Source: an uncultured Fibrobacter sp. (GTDB lineage Bacteria; Fibrobacterota; Fibrobacteria; Fibrobacterales; Fibrobacteraceae). From it: a DNA stretch of 64,000 nucleotides. Made by a program: the position numbers and the translations under genes. The notes below the pieces were generated by a model. That model did no database searches and was not told the origin of the DNA. It saw only the letters and a list, made by a program, of their open reading frames with translations. Shown in pieces: positions 9,232 to 17,562 of the stretch (its first letter is position 1; each line of letters opens with the position of its first letter). The stretch covers positions 1 to 64,000 of the forward strand of contig NZ_CAMZCS010000002.1 of NCBI RefSeq assembly GCF_947305105.1, read 5' to 3'.

Positions 9232-11001
9232 TTACTGGATGTTGGAATAGCCTTTGGTTCTTCCCAAAAGGTCGTACAGCTTGCTGCTTTTTTGTGGCAT
9301 CTGTTGTGCTTTGACTTTATGGATGCGATTCGATGCTTGTTCGGGCACTGCCAGCTTTTGCATCGGATCTCCGATAATCGATTCTCCATAGAACCAATCG
9401 AAAAGGTCTTCCTTGTGACTGTACTGGTTCTTTTTTACCCTTTTGTTTACCCATTCTCGGAACGATTCGCCAATGAATTTGTGCTCAAAGGCGTCGTACA
9501 TGAAACCATCCATTTGGTCGCTTCCACTGGTTTTGGATGAACCGATACTTACAAAACCGCCGTTAATCGTGTTAAAGATATGCTCGCTTCCAACAGAGGC
9601 GCTATTGGCGTTGCCGTAGAAATCATAGCAGGTAAGTGGACCACAGCAGGCAAAGTGGAAGAATCTCGGTGACACGCACATGTTTCTTTCCACTCGTGTT
9701 ATATCCAGCCCGTTTCCAAGGCCAGTCTGGCCTCCATGCCCACCGTAAACGGCCCAATCATACTTGTCTGATTTAATGTTGTCTAAATATTCCTGCCCGT
9801 CAGCGATAGACTTATCAAGGGAGTCTGGAGAATAAAGAAGGCTCAAACCATCAACGAATTTCTGGTCGAGAGGATTGTCTAGGCCTCCTTCCTCAGTTAG
9901 GAACATGGCACTACGCGTACGTTTCTTGAACAAACCGAGATAGTAGTTGTGGATTTTCTCGAAATAGTTCAATAAAAGTGTTTTTGGGTTACCGTAGAAA
10001 CCTGCCGTGTTGGGGTCAATTCGAGAAACCCATATTTCAAAGGAATCAGAAACTGCGCCACTTTTGGAATAGTGCCCGTCAAAAACTCCATTGGATTTTC
10101 CAGAAATCCAAAGGTGCTTAATGTCTTCTTCGGGGAGCGAATCTTTCATGAAAATATTTCCGTAATAGGTTTGGTTGAGACCGCGTGTGCTCTTGTCATT
10201 TTGACGCCAAACGGAATCAGGGATTGGTTCGTAGGAGGCATCATCCCCGCATTTCCATTTTAGTGTAAGATAAGCGGCGCCATATTCCTCTGCATAGTTT
10301 AGTTTGAATTTGTAGAGACTGTCTTTCTTGAATTTAAAAGCGCTGTAATATGGAATGTCCCAGTTGTTGAACCATGCGTCAATGAGCAGGGAATCGTTAA
10401 TCCAAAGTCGCCTGTCGTTGTCCGTGGTAAGTTGCAGGGAACAAAGTGCGGTGACTGGAGATTTGAGGTATCCGGAATATGCAATTGAAAAACTATCCGC
10501 TGGTACTTTCCCTGGTATCGGAGAACCATCGCGTACATCGAAGTTTAATGTTGTCGTGGTGGTATCAAACAACTTTCCGCCATAGGCTTCGGGGCCTCCG
10601 GCGGCCGTGTCTTTCCAAATACCGTCAAGATCCATGAAGTAAAAGTCTGTTACCCAACGTTGGTATCGGAATCCTTCTTCTGTTTTCTGGTAGAATTCAA
10701 ATTGAGCTCGCGGAATGTCTCCAACAAAAATGGCTCCCGTGATGGAATTCTTCTTGCTTACGAGCATTTCTTTTAGGTCGGTGACTTTCCCGCCGTTCTT
10801 CTGGGATTTGAAAGATTCGACAGAGGCATTTATTTGATAAGTATTCCAAATGTCATCTGTATAGGTGATTATGGCGTTCCTGATTTCTTTGTCTAATATC
10901 ATTTCGTCGTCAACGACGATGAGGATATCAGATGCTTTACTCCATGCGCAAACAGAAAATAGGAGAAATACCCCAAAAAAGTATTTAAGTGTATTTTTCA
11001 T
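9232..11001 (-). CDS. secreted gingipain/caspase-like (clan CD) cysteine peptidase with inserted PA14 domain
   Basis: The start at 11001 is chosen because AGGAAGG lies five bases upstream and a signal peptide (MKNTLKYFFGVFLLF) begins there. An ATG 30 bases earlier lacks this. The 589-residue protein has a DILIVVDDE first strand and IFVGDIPRAQ like C25 gingipains. A PA14-like sugar- or ligand-binding domain follows at about 180-260 (TTDNDRRLWINDSLLIDAW). A catalytic-looking region comes last: His422 in VYGGHGG and Cys452-Cys453 in HFACCG. The His/Cys order fits a clan CD dyad. The C terminus stops after KLYDLLGRTKGYSNIQ, which resembles the first strand of a type IX sorting domain cut short. 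Substrate is unknown. Not lipoprotein-like. Confidence 0.75.
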   Translation of the reverse strand: MKNTLKYFFGVFLLFSVCAWSKASDILIVVDDEMILDKEIRNAIITYTDDIWNTYQINASVESFKSQKNGGKVTDLKEMLVSKKNSITGAIFVGDIPRAQFEFYQKTEEGFRYQRWVTDFYFMDLDGIWKDTAAGGPEAYGGKLFDTTTTTLNFDVRDGSPIPGKVPADSFSIAYSGYLKSPVTALCSLQLTTDNDRRLWINDSLLIDAWFNNWDIPYYSAFKFKKDSLYKFKLNYAEEYGAAYLTLKWKCGDDASYEPIPDSVWRQNDKSTRGLNQTYYGNIFMKDSLPEEDIKHLWISGKSNGVFDGHYSKSGAVSDSFEIWVSRIDPNTAGFYGNPKTLLLNYFEKIHNYYLGLFKKRTRSAMFLTEEGGLDNPLDQKFVDGLSLLYSPDSLDKSIADGQEYLDNIKSDKYDWAVYGGHGGQTGLGNGLDITRVERNMCVSPRFFHFACCGPLTCYDFYGNANSASVGSEHIFNTINGGFVSIGSSKTSGSDQMDGFMYDAFEHKFIGESFREWVNKRVKKNQYSHKEDLFDWFYGESIIGDPMQKLAVPEQASNRIHKVKAQQMPQKSSKLYDLLGRTKGYSNIQ

Positions 11002-11090
11002 GAAAGCCTTCCTGGACTTCATTAAAGACAAAATCCTTTTTTTGGGAAATATATATTTTTTCTGCTCGAAAGGGCTTCGACAATCTTGGC

Positions 11091-11119
11091 TTGACAGATT
11101 ATTCTAAATAGTGTACATT
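11091..11119 (+). promoter_or_regulatory. sigma-70-type promoter for the zinc-ribbon protein
   Basis: TTGACA at 11091-11096, a 17-base spacer and TACATT at 11114-11119. The ATG at 11151 follows, with AAGGAG as ribosome-binding site. Confidence 0.75.
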
Positions 11120-11150
11120 TGTGCATATATAACTCAAAAAAGGAGAACTT

Positions 11151-11738
11151 ATGGAAATGAAATTTTGTCAGAGCTGTGGCATGCCGCTAACGCCGGAAAT
11201 CTTGGGCACAAACGCCGACGGCAGCAAGAACGAAGAATACTGCATCTACTGCTATAAAGACGGTGCCTTCACCGGCGACTTCAACATGGAACAGATGGTC
11301 GAATTCTGCTCGCAGTTCGTCGATGAATTCAACAAGAATACAGGCAAGAGCCTTACCCGCGAAGAGTACAAAGTGGAGCTGCGCAAGTATTTCCCGACAC
11401 TCAAGCGCTGGCGCCTCCCCGCGGACCAACTTCCGCACGCCAATTCTCCTATCAAGCAAAAACTGATTGAAGAAGTCAATGCTCTGAACATCAAGGATAT
11501 GCCGACCATCGAAAACCTATTTGTACTGCAGGGCTCGTTCATCAATCAGGAATACAAGATCAACGGCAACAGCGTCAAGCTTTTAGACGACAACGCAAGC
11601 TACTGGGGCAACCAGGTCGAAAAGCAGGGTGCCGAAGGGCGCTGTTTTGGTATCGCCTGCGACGAACGCTACATTCTCGTGAGCGAATACGGCAAGAACG
11701 GCGCCGATGCCGAAATCGTCGTATTCAAGAAACGGTAA
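11151..11738 (+). CDS. zinc-ribbon domain protein with C-terminal effector-like domain
   Basis: A 195-residue cytosolic protein. The N terminus carries a four-cysteine zinc ribbon (FCQSCGMPL then YCIYCYKDG), a module known as putative zinc ribbon PF12674 in small regulators and enzymes. A helical segment follows at about 45-90, and the C-terminal part ends in strand-rich sequence (GRCFGIACDERYILVSEYG) resembling GyrI-like or cupin-type small-ligand domains, though I cannot assign it with certainty. It is monocistronic, with the best-looking promoter in the window just upstream and AAGGAG before the ATG. It is probably a small regulatory or metal-dependent protein; no reaction is claimed. Confidence 0.7.
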   Translation: MEMKFCQSCGMPLTPEILGTNADGSKNEEYCIYCYKDGAFTGDFNMEQMVEFCSQFVDEFNKNTGKSLTREEYKVELRKYFPTLKRWRLPADQLPHANSPIKQKLIEEVNALNIKDMPTIENLFVLQGSFINQEYKINGNSVKLLDDNASYWGNQVEKQGAEGRCFGIACDERYILVSEYGKNGADAEIVVFKKR

Positions 11739-11807
11739 AGGATAAATAAATGAGAATTGGAAATGCAACCATTCAGGATATCCCTGAATGGTCGCTAAAA
11801 TAATCGC

Positions 11808-13097
11808 TTACTTTTTGTAATACACAATCTCTAACTGAGCTACGTTAGTTCCCTCTATAAATTCGCTTTCTTTGAGAGCAACGGCATAAAAATCATTTGC
11901 GGTTTCTTGGTTGAATCTCGGCCCAATGACCACCCAGAATGCCTCCTTTTCGAAATCTGTGGCGTCTGCAAGCTTGGTCGGTGAGTACTTGAAGTCGGTT
12001 GTGTGTGCCGGGGCAGGAGGTAAGTTAGTGGCGGTCCAGTCGTCATCATATTCATGGTTTTGACCATTGCTATACTTGGCAACCTTGTAGCCGTTGACTC
12101 CATGAAGTGTTAACTGTCCTGTTAATTCGTCCTTGCTGACTTGAATTTGGGCTTGTTCTACAGGAACCTCGGCATCATTCTTGAATGAGTATCCACGGGT
12201 TGTTGAGGTCTGCATTTGACCGGTAAATTTCCTAAGTTCAACTTGCGCAATTGTGCTTCCCGGTTCTGCCTGGCAGTATGCGGGGTCACGAACGAATTCT
12301 ACGGAATCAATGGTGATGAACTTATCTTCTATTGCGATGTCGTTGCTCGCTTTGAGTATAATGAACAATTTGAATGTTCCGCATTGGGTTTTCGCTGAAT
12401 CAATTATTTTTGTACCCTGTTCCTCAAAACTAATTGCTACCGTAGGCCCTGTTAGGGGAGCGTATTGAAGTTGTAGTGAGGCGTTTTCGTTTTGGCCGTG
12501 TTCGTTCACATGGGCGAGGAGAAAATCAACTTTTGTAAAGAACGGATCTGAATCACTACCGGAGATTGCGGTTGTGTCATGTGCGTCTAAAGTAGCGCTT
12601 CCTGAGATAATGAATGTCGTTTTGTCGGCATTTGGGGTGATGCTGATTGACTGGATACGAATGGGGGAAACCTCTGTTGCTTTCAATTCCAGAGAAGAAG
12701 ATGATTGTGTGGAACTGCTAGATTTGGAACTCGAAGAACTTGATTCAGTATTGTCAGAACTAGAGGATCCTGATTCTGAGTTGTTGGAACTAGAAGAACC
12801 CGATTCGGAATTGGATGAGCTTGATTTTGAATCTTTAGAACTAGAAGACGTCGGCTCAGAACTGGAAGAATTTTTTTTGTTGACGGACGAAGAACTTGCT
12901 GATTTAATCGTGCTGGAACTGCAGGATTTATCCTCGTTGGGCTTAGAACTGGATGAACTCTGGATATCACTGGATGATTGCTCAATTGATTCGGAATCAT
13001 CTGGATTGGATATGTCTATTACACCCCTAGAACCATTGCCGTCAGAGCAAGCCCACAGTAGAAGCAATCCAAACCAAAGAATACTAATTTTTTTCAT
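11808..13097 (-). CDS. Ser-rich lipoprotein of unknown function
   Basis: The 429-residue product starts with a lipoprotein signal ending LLLLWAC, so Cys17 would be lipidated. Residues about 30-135 are a low-complexity Ser/Asn/Lys/Glu linker with repeated SSSS blocks. The rest (about 140-429) looks like beta-rich globular sequence and holds two cysteines that could pair. No known domain is recognised. This plan (lipobox, poly-Ser linker, one or two beta domains) recurs in Fibrobacter cell-surface proteins, so an outer-membrane-anchored surface role is inferred. A GAGG sequence eight bases upstream supports the ATG. Its 3' end converges on the zinc-ribbon gene. Confidence 0.7.
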   Translation of the reverse strand: MKKISILWFGLLLLWACSDGNGSRGVIDISNPDDSESIEQSSSDIQSSSSSKPNEDKSCSSSTIKSASSSSVNKKNSSSSEPTSSSSKDSKSSSSNSESGSSSSNNSESGSSSSDNTESSSSSSKSSSSTQSSSSLELKATEVSPIRIQSISITPNADKTTFIISGSATLDAHDTTAISGSDSDPFFTKVDFLLAHVNEHGQNENASLQLQYAPLTGPTVAISFEEQGTKIIDSAKTQCGTFKLFIILKASNDIAIEDKFITIDSVEFVRDPAYCQAEPGSTIAQVELRKFTGQMQTSTTRGYSFKNDAEVPVEQAQIQVSKDELTGQLTLHGVNGYKVAKYSNGQNHEYDDDWTATNLPPAPAHTTDFKYSPTKLADATDFEKEAFWVVIGPRFNQETANDFYAVALKESEFIEGTNVAQLEIVYYKK

Positions 13098-13222
13098 AAT
13101 AAAATCCTCATTCTTGATAAGATAATATAAAACTTATTTTCTCTTATGGTGCATTTTTTTACGTTAAATGCAAAAAAAACGTTTTTGTTTTGCCCTTGCG
13201 CATAAAAATAAAGTATAAAATC

Positions 13223-13253
13223 TATTTATTTTGAGTTTTTCTCAATAAATAGA
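13223..13253. repeat. A/T-rich palindrome in the divergent spacer
   Basis: CTATTTA pairs with TAAATAG and TTGAG with CTCAA around a short T-rich loop. It lies in the 264-base spacer between the divergent lipoprotein and acetyltransferase genes, which otherwise holds only A/T-rich sequence. It may be an operator or a transcript end; no T-tract supports a terminator. Confidence 0.4.
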
Positions 13254-13361
13254 ATTGAACGATACAGGCGTATATTTGGCTCGGTTGCTATTGGATAAGA
13301 TTTCCTCCTTAAATATGTATTCTTGACGGCCTTGGCGGAAAATGTTATCTTGGCTCTTCAA

Positions 13362-13811
13362 ATGAAAATCGAATTTGCGACCATACAGGATGTTCCTGAA
13401 ATTCTTGAATTGCAGTACAAGGCGTTTCGCCCTGTTGCCGAAAGTTTGAACTGGCCCGATGCTCCGAATTTGACAGAAACCGTGGAACATGCGCTCGGGG
13501 AATTTCCGAAGTACACGACGCTCAAGATGCTTTCCGGTGACGGAAAGATTATCGGCTCCGTTCGCGGTCGCGTTGAAGACGGCTCGCTTTACATTGGCCG
13601 CCTGATGGTCCTGCCGGAATTCCAGAAAAACGGCTACGGACGCATCCTTTTGCGTGAAATTCAATCCCTCTTACCGCATAGCCGCGCATGGCTCGACACC
13701 AGCGGCGATGTGCCTGAAACAGTCTCCTTCTATGAACGCGAAGGCTTCCGTACATTCGAAAGCAAACGCTTCGAAAACGGCGTCTCATGGATATTTATGG
13801 AAAAGAAGTAA
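13362..13811 (+). CDS. GNAT family N-acetyltransferase
   Basis: A 149-residue single-domain GNAT enzyme, which transfers an acetyl group from acetyl-CoA to an unknown amine. The acetyl-CoA-binding motif A is visible (RLMVLPEFQKNGYGRILL, with Q-x-x-G-x-G), followed by the SFYEREGF motif B and the C-terminal strand KRFENGVSWIFMEKK. The ATG at 13362 is chosen; a TTG 39 bases earlier would add a hydrophobic stretch not found in this fold. No clear Shine-Dalgarno. A relic of a closely similar C-terminal end lies at 15348-15405, beyond the AAA gene, hinting that this locus has been rearranged. Confidence 0.85.
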   Translation: MKIEFATIQDVPEILELQYKAFRPVAESLNWPDAPNLTETVEHALGEFPKYTTLKMLSGDGKIIGSVRGRVEDGSLYIGRLMVLPEFQKNGYGRILLREIQSLLPHSRAWLDTSGDVPETVSFYEREGFRTFESKRFENGVSWIFMEKK

Positions 13812-13907
13812 GAACGAAATTATGGGATTCTTCTTGTGAAGCTTGCTTTTTTGAGGGGAAAGAGGTGCTTTGAATTGATTCTGTATTCATGATTGTGTAA
13901 AAATGGT

Positions 13908-13935
13908 TTGACTTTAATTGAAAATTATATATATT
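13908..13935 (+). promoter_or_regulatory. sigma-70-type promoter for the AAA_14 ATPase
   Basis: TTGACT at 13908-13913, a 16-base spacer and TATATT at 13930-13935, about 50 bases before the ATG at 13986. Confidence 0.6.
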
Positions 13936-13985
13936 TTACCCTGACTTTGTGCAAATATTGCGAAATTTTCTTAAAAGAGGCAAAA

Positions 13986-15320
13986 ATGGGGTTTTATCGT
14001 TCGATCGTCCAAGATTTAGAAGAATGGAAGGCGGCTTCGGTCCGTAAACCGGTCATTTTGCGTGGGGCAAGGCAAGTCGGCAAGACGACGGTTGTCAGGG
14101 AATTTGGCAAGCGCTTCGACACCTTTATCGAACTTAATCTCGAAAAGAAGGCTGACCGTGATCTTTTCGAGAACGATTTGTCCGTGAAGGATTTGTTTCG
14201 TTATATCTGCCTTGAAAAGAAGATTGTGCCACACGGGAATGTCCTGCTGTTTATCGATGAAATCCAGAATTCGCCGAAGGCGGTTGCGCAGCTCCGTTAT
14301 TTTTACGAGGAAATGCCGGAACTGTATGTGGTCGGTGCAGGCTCGCTATTGGAAGTGATGATGGAACGCCACAAGATCAGTTTCCCAGTGGGGCGCGTTG
14401 AATACCGCTACATGTTCCCGATGACGTTCGTGGAGTTTATGGCGGCGTTGGGCGAAGATGCCGTCTTGGAAATGTACCGCGAAAAGGAAATCCCCGAAAT
14501 TGCGGAAAACAAACTTGCATCCCTGTTTCGCCTGTATTCGTTTGTGGGTGGTATGCCCGAAGTCGTTGCACGTTATGTCGAGACGGAAGACATGTCACAA
14601 TTGAATTCCGTGTATGAATCCTTGATAACGTCTTACAAGGATGATGTTTCGAAATATGCGAAGAACGCCACGGAGGCGAATGTTATTCGGCATGTGATTG
14701 AAACTGCGCCTTTTGAAACAGGGAAGCGAATCAAGTTTGAGCGTTTTGGCAACAGCAATTACAAGTCCAAGGAAATTGGCGAGGCTCTCAAAATTCTGGA
14801 GCGCGCGATGTTCCTTTATTTGCGCTATCCGGTGAACGGGCATGAGTTGCCGCTCGTACCAAATTTCAAGCAACATCCGCGTTTGCAGTTTCTGGATACG
14901 GGACTTTTGAATTATGCGCTCGGGCTTTCAAGCGTGTATTATAAAGATGTCCAGTTGAGCGATGCGTACAACGGAATGATTGCTGAACATGTCGTGGGCC
15001 AGGAACTGCTTGCTTCGCAGAGTGACGTGTTGCACAAGCCGACTCTTTGGATACGCGAAAAGAAGCAGGCGAATGCCGAAGTCGATTTCTTGATTGTGAA
15101 AGATGGAAATGTTGTCCCTATTGAAGTCAAGAGCGGTGCGACAGGTTCGCTGCGGTCGCTACATTCGTATATTGACGAGGGTGGCTTTGAGGTTGCTCTT
15201 CGCTTGTACAGTGGAAAAAAATCTGTTGAAAACGCCGTGACTCCTCAGGGTAGAAAACCTTACAAACTAGTGAATTTGCCGCTCTATTATGCGGGAAGAT
15301 TGGCTGAAATTCAGTACTAG
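13986..15320 (+). CDS. AAA_14/DUF4143 ATPase
   Basis: A 444-residue protein of the common AAA_14-DUF4143 architecture. The Walker A motif is GARQVGKT (residues 27-34) and Walker B is LLFIDEIQ (about 85-92). A DUF4143 helical region follows, then a C-terminal segment with NAEVDF...VVPIEVKSG, spaced like the D...ExK core of a PD-(D/E)XK nuclease fold. These proteins are very numerous and variable in gut and rumen bacteria and are often horizontally spread; their role is not established. AGAGG five bases before ATG 13986 sets the start. It has its own promoter and lies between an intact GNAT gene and a GNAT relic, which suggests insertion. Confidence 0.87.
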   Translation: MGFYRSIVQDLEEWKAASVRKPVILRGARQVGKTTVVREFGKRFDTFIELNLEKKADRDLFENDLSVKDLFRYICLEKKIVPHGNVLLFIDEIQNSPKAVAQLRYFYEEMPELYVVGAGSLLEVMMERHKISFPVGRVEYRYMFPMTFVEFMAALGEDAVLEMYREKEIPEIAENKLASLFRLYSFVGGMPEVVARYVETEDMSQLNSVYESLITSYKDDVSKYAKNATEANVIRHVIETAPFETGKRIKFERFGNSNYKSKEIGEALKILERAMFLYLRYPVNGHELPLVPNFKQHPRLQFLDTGLLNYALGLSSVYYKDVQLSDAYNGMIAEHVVGQELLASQSDVLHKPTLWIREKKQANAEVDFLIVKDGNVVPIEVKSGATGSLRSLHSYIDEGGFEVALRLYSGKKSVENAVTPQGRKPYKLVNLPLYYAGRLAEIQY

Positions 15321-15347
15321 TTTTTTATGGCTATGCAAGGGGTTGAA

Positions 15348-15405
15348 CTTCGAAAACGGAGTCTCGTGGGCGTTTATGGAGAAGAATTGCTTGAGTCGGT
15401 TCTAG
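15348..15405 (+). pseudogene. relic of a GNAT acetyltransferase C terminus
   Basis: Read from 15349, this stretch encodes FENGVSWAFMEKN and runs to a TAG at 15403. The intact acetyltransferase ending at 13811 finishes FENGVSWIFMEKK. About 30 of 36 bases agree. No start codon or acetyl-CoA motif precedes it, so it is a 3' fragment, most simply left when a second GNAT gene was disrupted during arrival of the AAA_14 gene. Confidence 0.6.
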
Positions 15406-15435
15406 TGATGAATGAAAAATTATAATGGAGGAAAA

Positions 15436-16056
15436 ATGATTTTTCGTATGTGCTTACTTTTATTGTTCGTTTTCGCATTGATGGGGTGCGAAAATGAATT
15501 TGTTGAAGAAAAAGACAACGTGAGTGAATACCTCTTTCCGAAACAAAATTTGGATACTGCGGCCTATTTGTTTTATAAGGAAAATTCTGATCGATATTGG
15601 GCATTGAGTTGTTTTTTGAGTGATTACTTTCGTTATAAAAAACATGGAGACTTCTTTTCGTTGGATGATGATTTGACTGTGACCCGTGGAGGTTACATCT
15701 ATTCTAAAAAAAAGAAAAATCCAAAGGTTTGGTCTTCTGTTTGCGGAGTTTATAGGGACCTTTTAGAGGAACAAATTAAAACGTTGGATACCCTAGAAAA
15801 TGTCGTGAGAAAAGACTATAAAGAAAATCCGGTAGGAAGGGGGGAAAGGGACTATAGCCTTTTTAATTGGGTCGGGATGGATTATCATGGTGGAGAACGA
15901 CTTGGATATGTAAAGACTACTATTTATGAATGGCGTGAATCCGAAGAACAATTGAGCCGATATTTGGGAAAATTTTTTGAGCGAGGATGTAAGAAACGCG
16001 TAAACGAAATTCGTTTGAGAGAAGAAATGGAAAAACCTTCTAGAGTATTTCAATAA
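15436..16056 (+). CDS. small lipoprotein of unknown function
   Basis: The 206-residue product has a lipoprotein signal with lipobox ALMGC (Cys18). GGAGG five bases before the ATG at 15436 sets the start, and TATAAT lies just upstream. The mature part is charged, rich in Lys, Glu, Tyr and Arg, and ends with a helical stretch. No domain is recognised. Its base composition is clearly more A/T-rich than that of purD next to it, in keeping with the accessory nature of the 3.8-16 kb region. Probably anchored in the envelope; function unknown. Confidence 0.65.
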   Translation: MIFRMCLLLLFVFALMGCENEFVEEKDNVSEYLFPKQNLDTAAYLFYKENSDRYWALSCFLSDYFRYKKHGDFFSLDDDLTVTRGGYIYSKKKKNPKVWSSVCGVYRDLLEEQIKTLDTLENVVRKDYKENPVGRGERDYSLFNWVGMDYHGGERLGYVKTTIYEWRESEEQLSRYLGKFFERGCKKRVNEIRLREEMEKPSRVFQ

Positions 16057-16057
16057 A

Positions 16058-16085
16058 AAAAACGAATGCTTAAAATTTTCGTTTT
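16058..16085 (+). terminator. weak terminator-like hairpin
   Basis: AAAACGAA pairs with TTTCGTTTT across a short A/T loop directly after the lipoprotein stop codon. The stem is A/T-rich, so it may be weak. Confidence 0.4.
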
Positions 16086-16130
16086 CCTGTTTTTCTACAT
16101 TTTTCTCCGTACAAAGATAAGGACTCGTTT

Positions 16131-17414
16131 ATGAATATTCTCGTTGTTGGTAGCGGTGGTCGTGAACATGCGATTGCCCTCGCTGTGAAGAAGTCGCCGA
16201 TGTGCGACACTCTCGTGTGCGCTCCGGGCAACCCGGGCATGGCAAACCTCGGCAAGTGCGTGCCGGTGGATGTGGCTGACCCGAAGGCCATTGCCGACCT
16301 CGCCGTAGCAGAGCATATCGACCTCGCGGTCATCGGTCCCGAAATTCCGCTGGTCGCTGGCGTAGTGGATGAATTCCGCCGTCGCGGGCTGCGCGCTTTC
16401 GGCCCGACTGCGGCTGCCGCCGCGCTCGAAGGCTCCAAGGCCTTCAGCAAGGATATCATGAAGAAGTACAATGTGCCGACGGCAGCCTTCGAGACCTTCA
16501 CCGATCTCGCCTCCGCCAAGAAGTTCCTCGCCGAACACCCGGCTCCGATCGTGGTGAAAGCGTCGGGCCTCGCTGCGGGCAAGGGCGCCATCGTCTGCAT
16601 GACCGACAAGGAAGCGAACGACGCTGTCGAAGAAATGCTCGGCGACAAGGCGGTCTTCGGCGAATCCGGCAAGACGGTCGTAATCGAAGAATTCATGGAC
16701 GGCGAAGAAGCCTCCATCTTCGTGGTTTGCGACGGCAAGGACTACGTGATTCTCTCCTCTGCCCAGGACCACAAGCGCGTCTTTGACGGCGACAAGGGCC
16801 CGAACACGGGTGGCATGGGCGCCTACAGCCCGGCTCCGGTGGTGACGGATGCTCTCCTCGACGAGGTGAAAAAGACGATTATCGAACCGACCCTCAAGGG
16901 CATGGCTGCCGAAGGCAAGCCTTACACGGGCGTGCTCTACGTGGGCATCATGGTGACTGCGAAGGGCCCGAAGGTCGTGGAATACAACTGCCGCCTCGGT
17001 GACCCCGAATGCCAGATTGTGCTCCCGCTCTATGACGGCGACGTGCTCGCGTTGTTCGATGCTGCCGAAAAGGGCGAACTCGCGAAACTCGGTGCCCCGA
17101 AGGCTCCGAAGGGCAGCTCCGCTATCGTCGTGCTTGCAAGCGCGGGCTATCCGGGTTCCTACGAAAAGGGCAAGGTTGTCACAGGCATCGAAGAAGCCGA
17201 AAAGAACGGCGCCCAGGTGCTCCATGCCGGTACCAAGATGGTCGACGGCAAGCTGGTCACGAACGGTGGCCGCGTGTTCGGCGTGGTGGGCCATGGTGCA
17301 ACGCTCCAGGAAGCCTTGAACATCGCTTACGCCGCCTGCGAAAAAGTTCAGTTCGAAGGCAAGTTCTACCGCAAGGACATCGGCAAGAAGGGCCTTGCAA
17401 GACTCGCAAAATAA
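16131..17414 (+). CDS. purD: phosphoribosylamine-glycine ligase
   Basis: The 427-residue product is a full-length GAR synthetase. It joins phosphoribosylamine and glycine with ATP in the second step of purine synthesis. Visible features are the N-terminal VVGSGGREHAIA dinucleotide-like loop, the ATP-grasp segment (VVKASGLAAGKGA, near residues 142-154), GGMGAYSP, and the metal-binding region around EYNCRLGDPECQ. AAGGA lies seven bases before the ATG. purE follows after a 148-base spacer filled by a hairpin repeat; the two are probably functionally linked but may not be tightly cotranscribed. High-GC codons mark it as core genome, unlike the gene before it. Confidence 0.97.
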   Translation: MNILVVGSGGREHAIALAVKKSPMCDTLVCAPGNPGMANLGKCVPVDVADPKAIADLAVAEHIDLAVIGPEIPLVAGVVDEFRRRGLRAFGPTAAAAALEGSKAFSKDIMKKYNVPTAAFETFTDLASAKKFLAEHPAPIVVKASGLAAGKGAIVCMTDKEANDAVEEMLGDKAVFGESGKTVVIEEFMDGEEASIFVVCDGKDYVILSSAQDHKRVFDGDKGPNTGGMGAYSPAPVVTDALLDEVKKTIIEPTLKGMAAEGKPYTGVLYVGIMVTAKGPKVVEYNCRLGDPECQIVLPLYDGDVLALFDAAEKGELAKLGAPKAPKGSSAIVVLASAGYPGSYEKGKVVTGIEEAEKNGAQVLHAGTKMVDGKLVTNGGRVFGVVGHGATLQEALNIAYAACEKVQFEGKFYRKDIGKKGLARLAK

Positions 17415-17432
17415 AAGAGAAATTGGTATAGA

Positions 17433-17528
17433 GATTGCTTCGCTTCGCTCGCAATGACATGTTTTTTGAACGTCATTGCGAGGAGTGTAACAGAGCCTGC
17501 CACGAGTAAAGCGTGGTGGAAGCAATCC
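17433..17528. repeat. dispersed palindromic repeat (GATTGCTTC...GAAGCAATC type)
   Basis: GATTGCTTCGCTTCGCTCGC then AATGACA at 17433-17459 is answered by GTCATTGCGAGGAGTG from 17472 and GAAGCAATCC ending at 17528. Together they form a long imperfect palindrome. A small inner hairpin (CCACG...CGTGG) lies near 17500-17517. A single-armed relative lies at 30823-30856. Repeats of this general sequence are scattered in several bacterial groups. Confidence 0.75.
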
Positions 17529-17562
17529 AGGCCTGAAGGAATTAGTTTAAAAGGATACGCAA

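Noticed and set aside
16095-17525. A 476-residue minus-strand frame opposite purD
   Set aside because: purD is certain on the + strand; the opposite frame has poor composition and no family.
17433-17528. Riboswitch in the purD-purE spacer
   Set aside because: The pairing is explained by a palindromic dispersed repeat; no purine-riboswitch core is seen.
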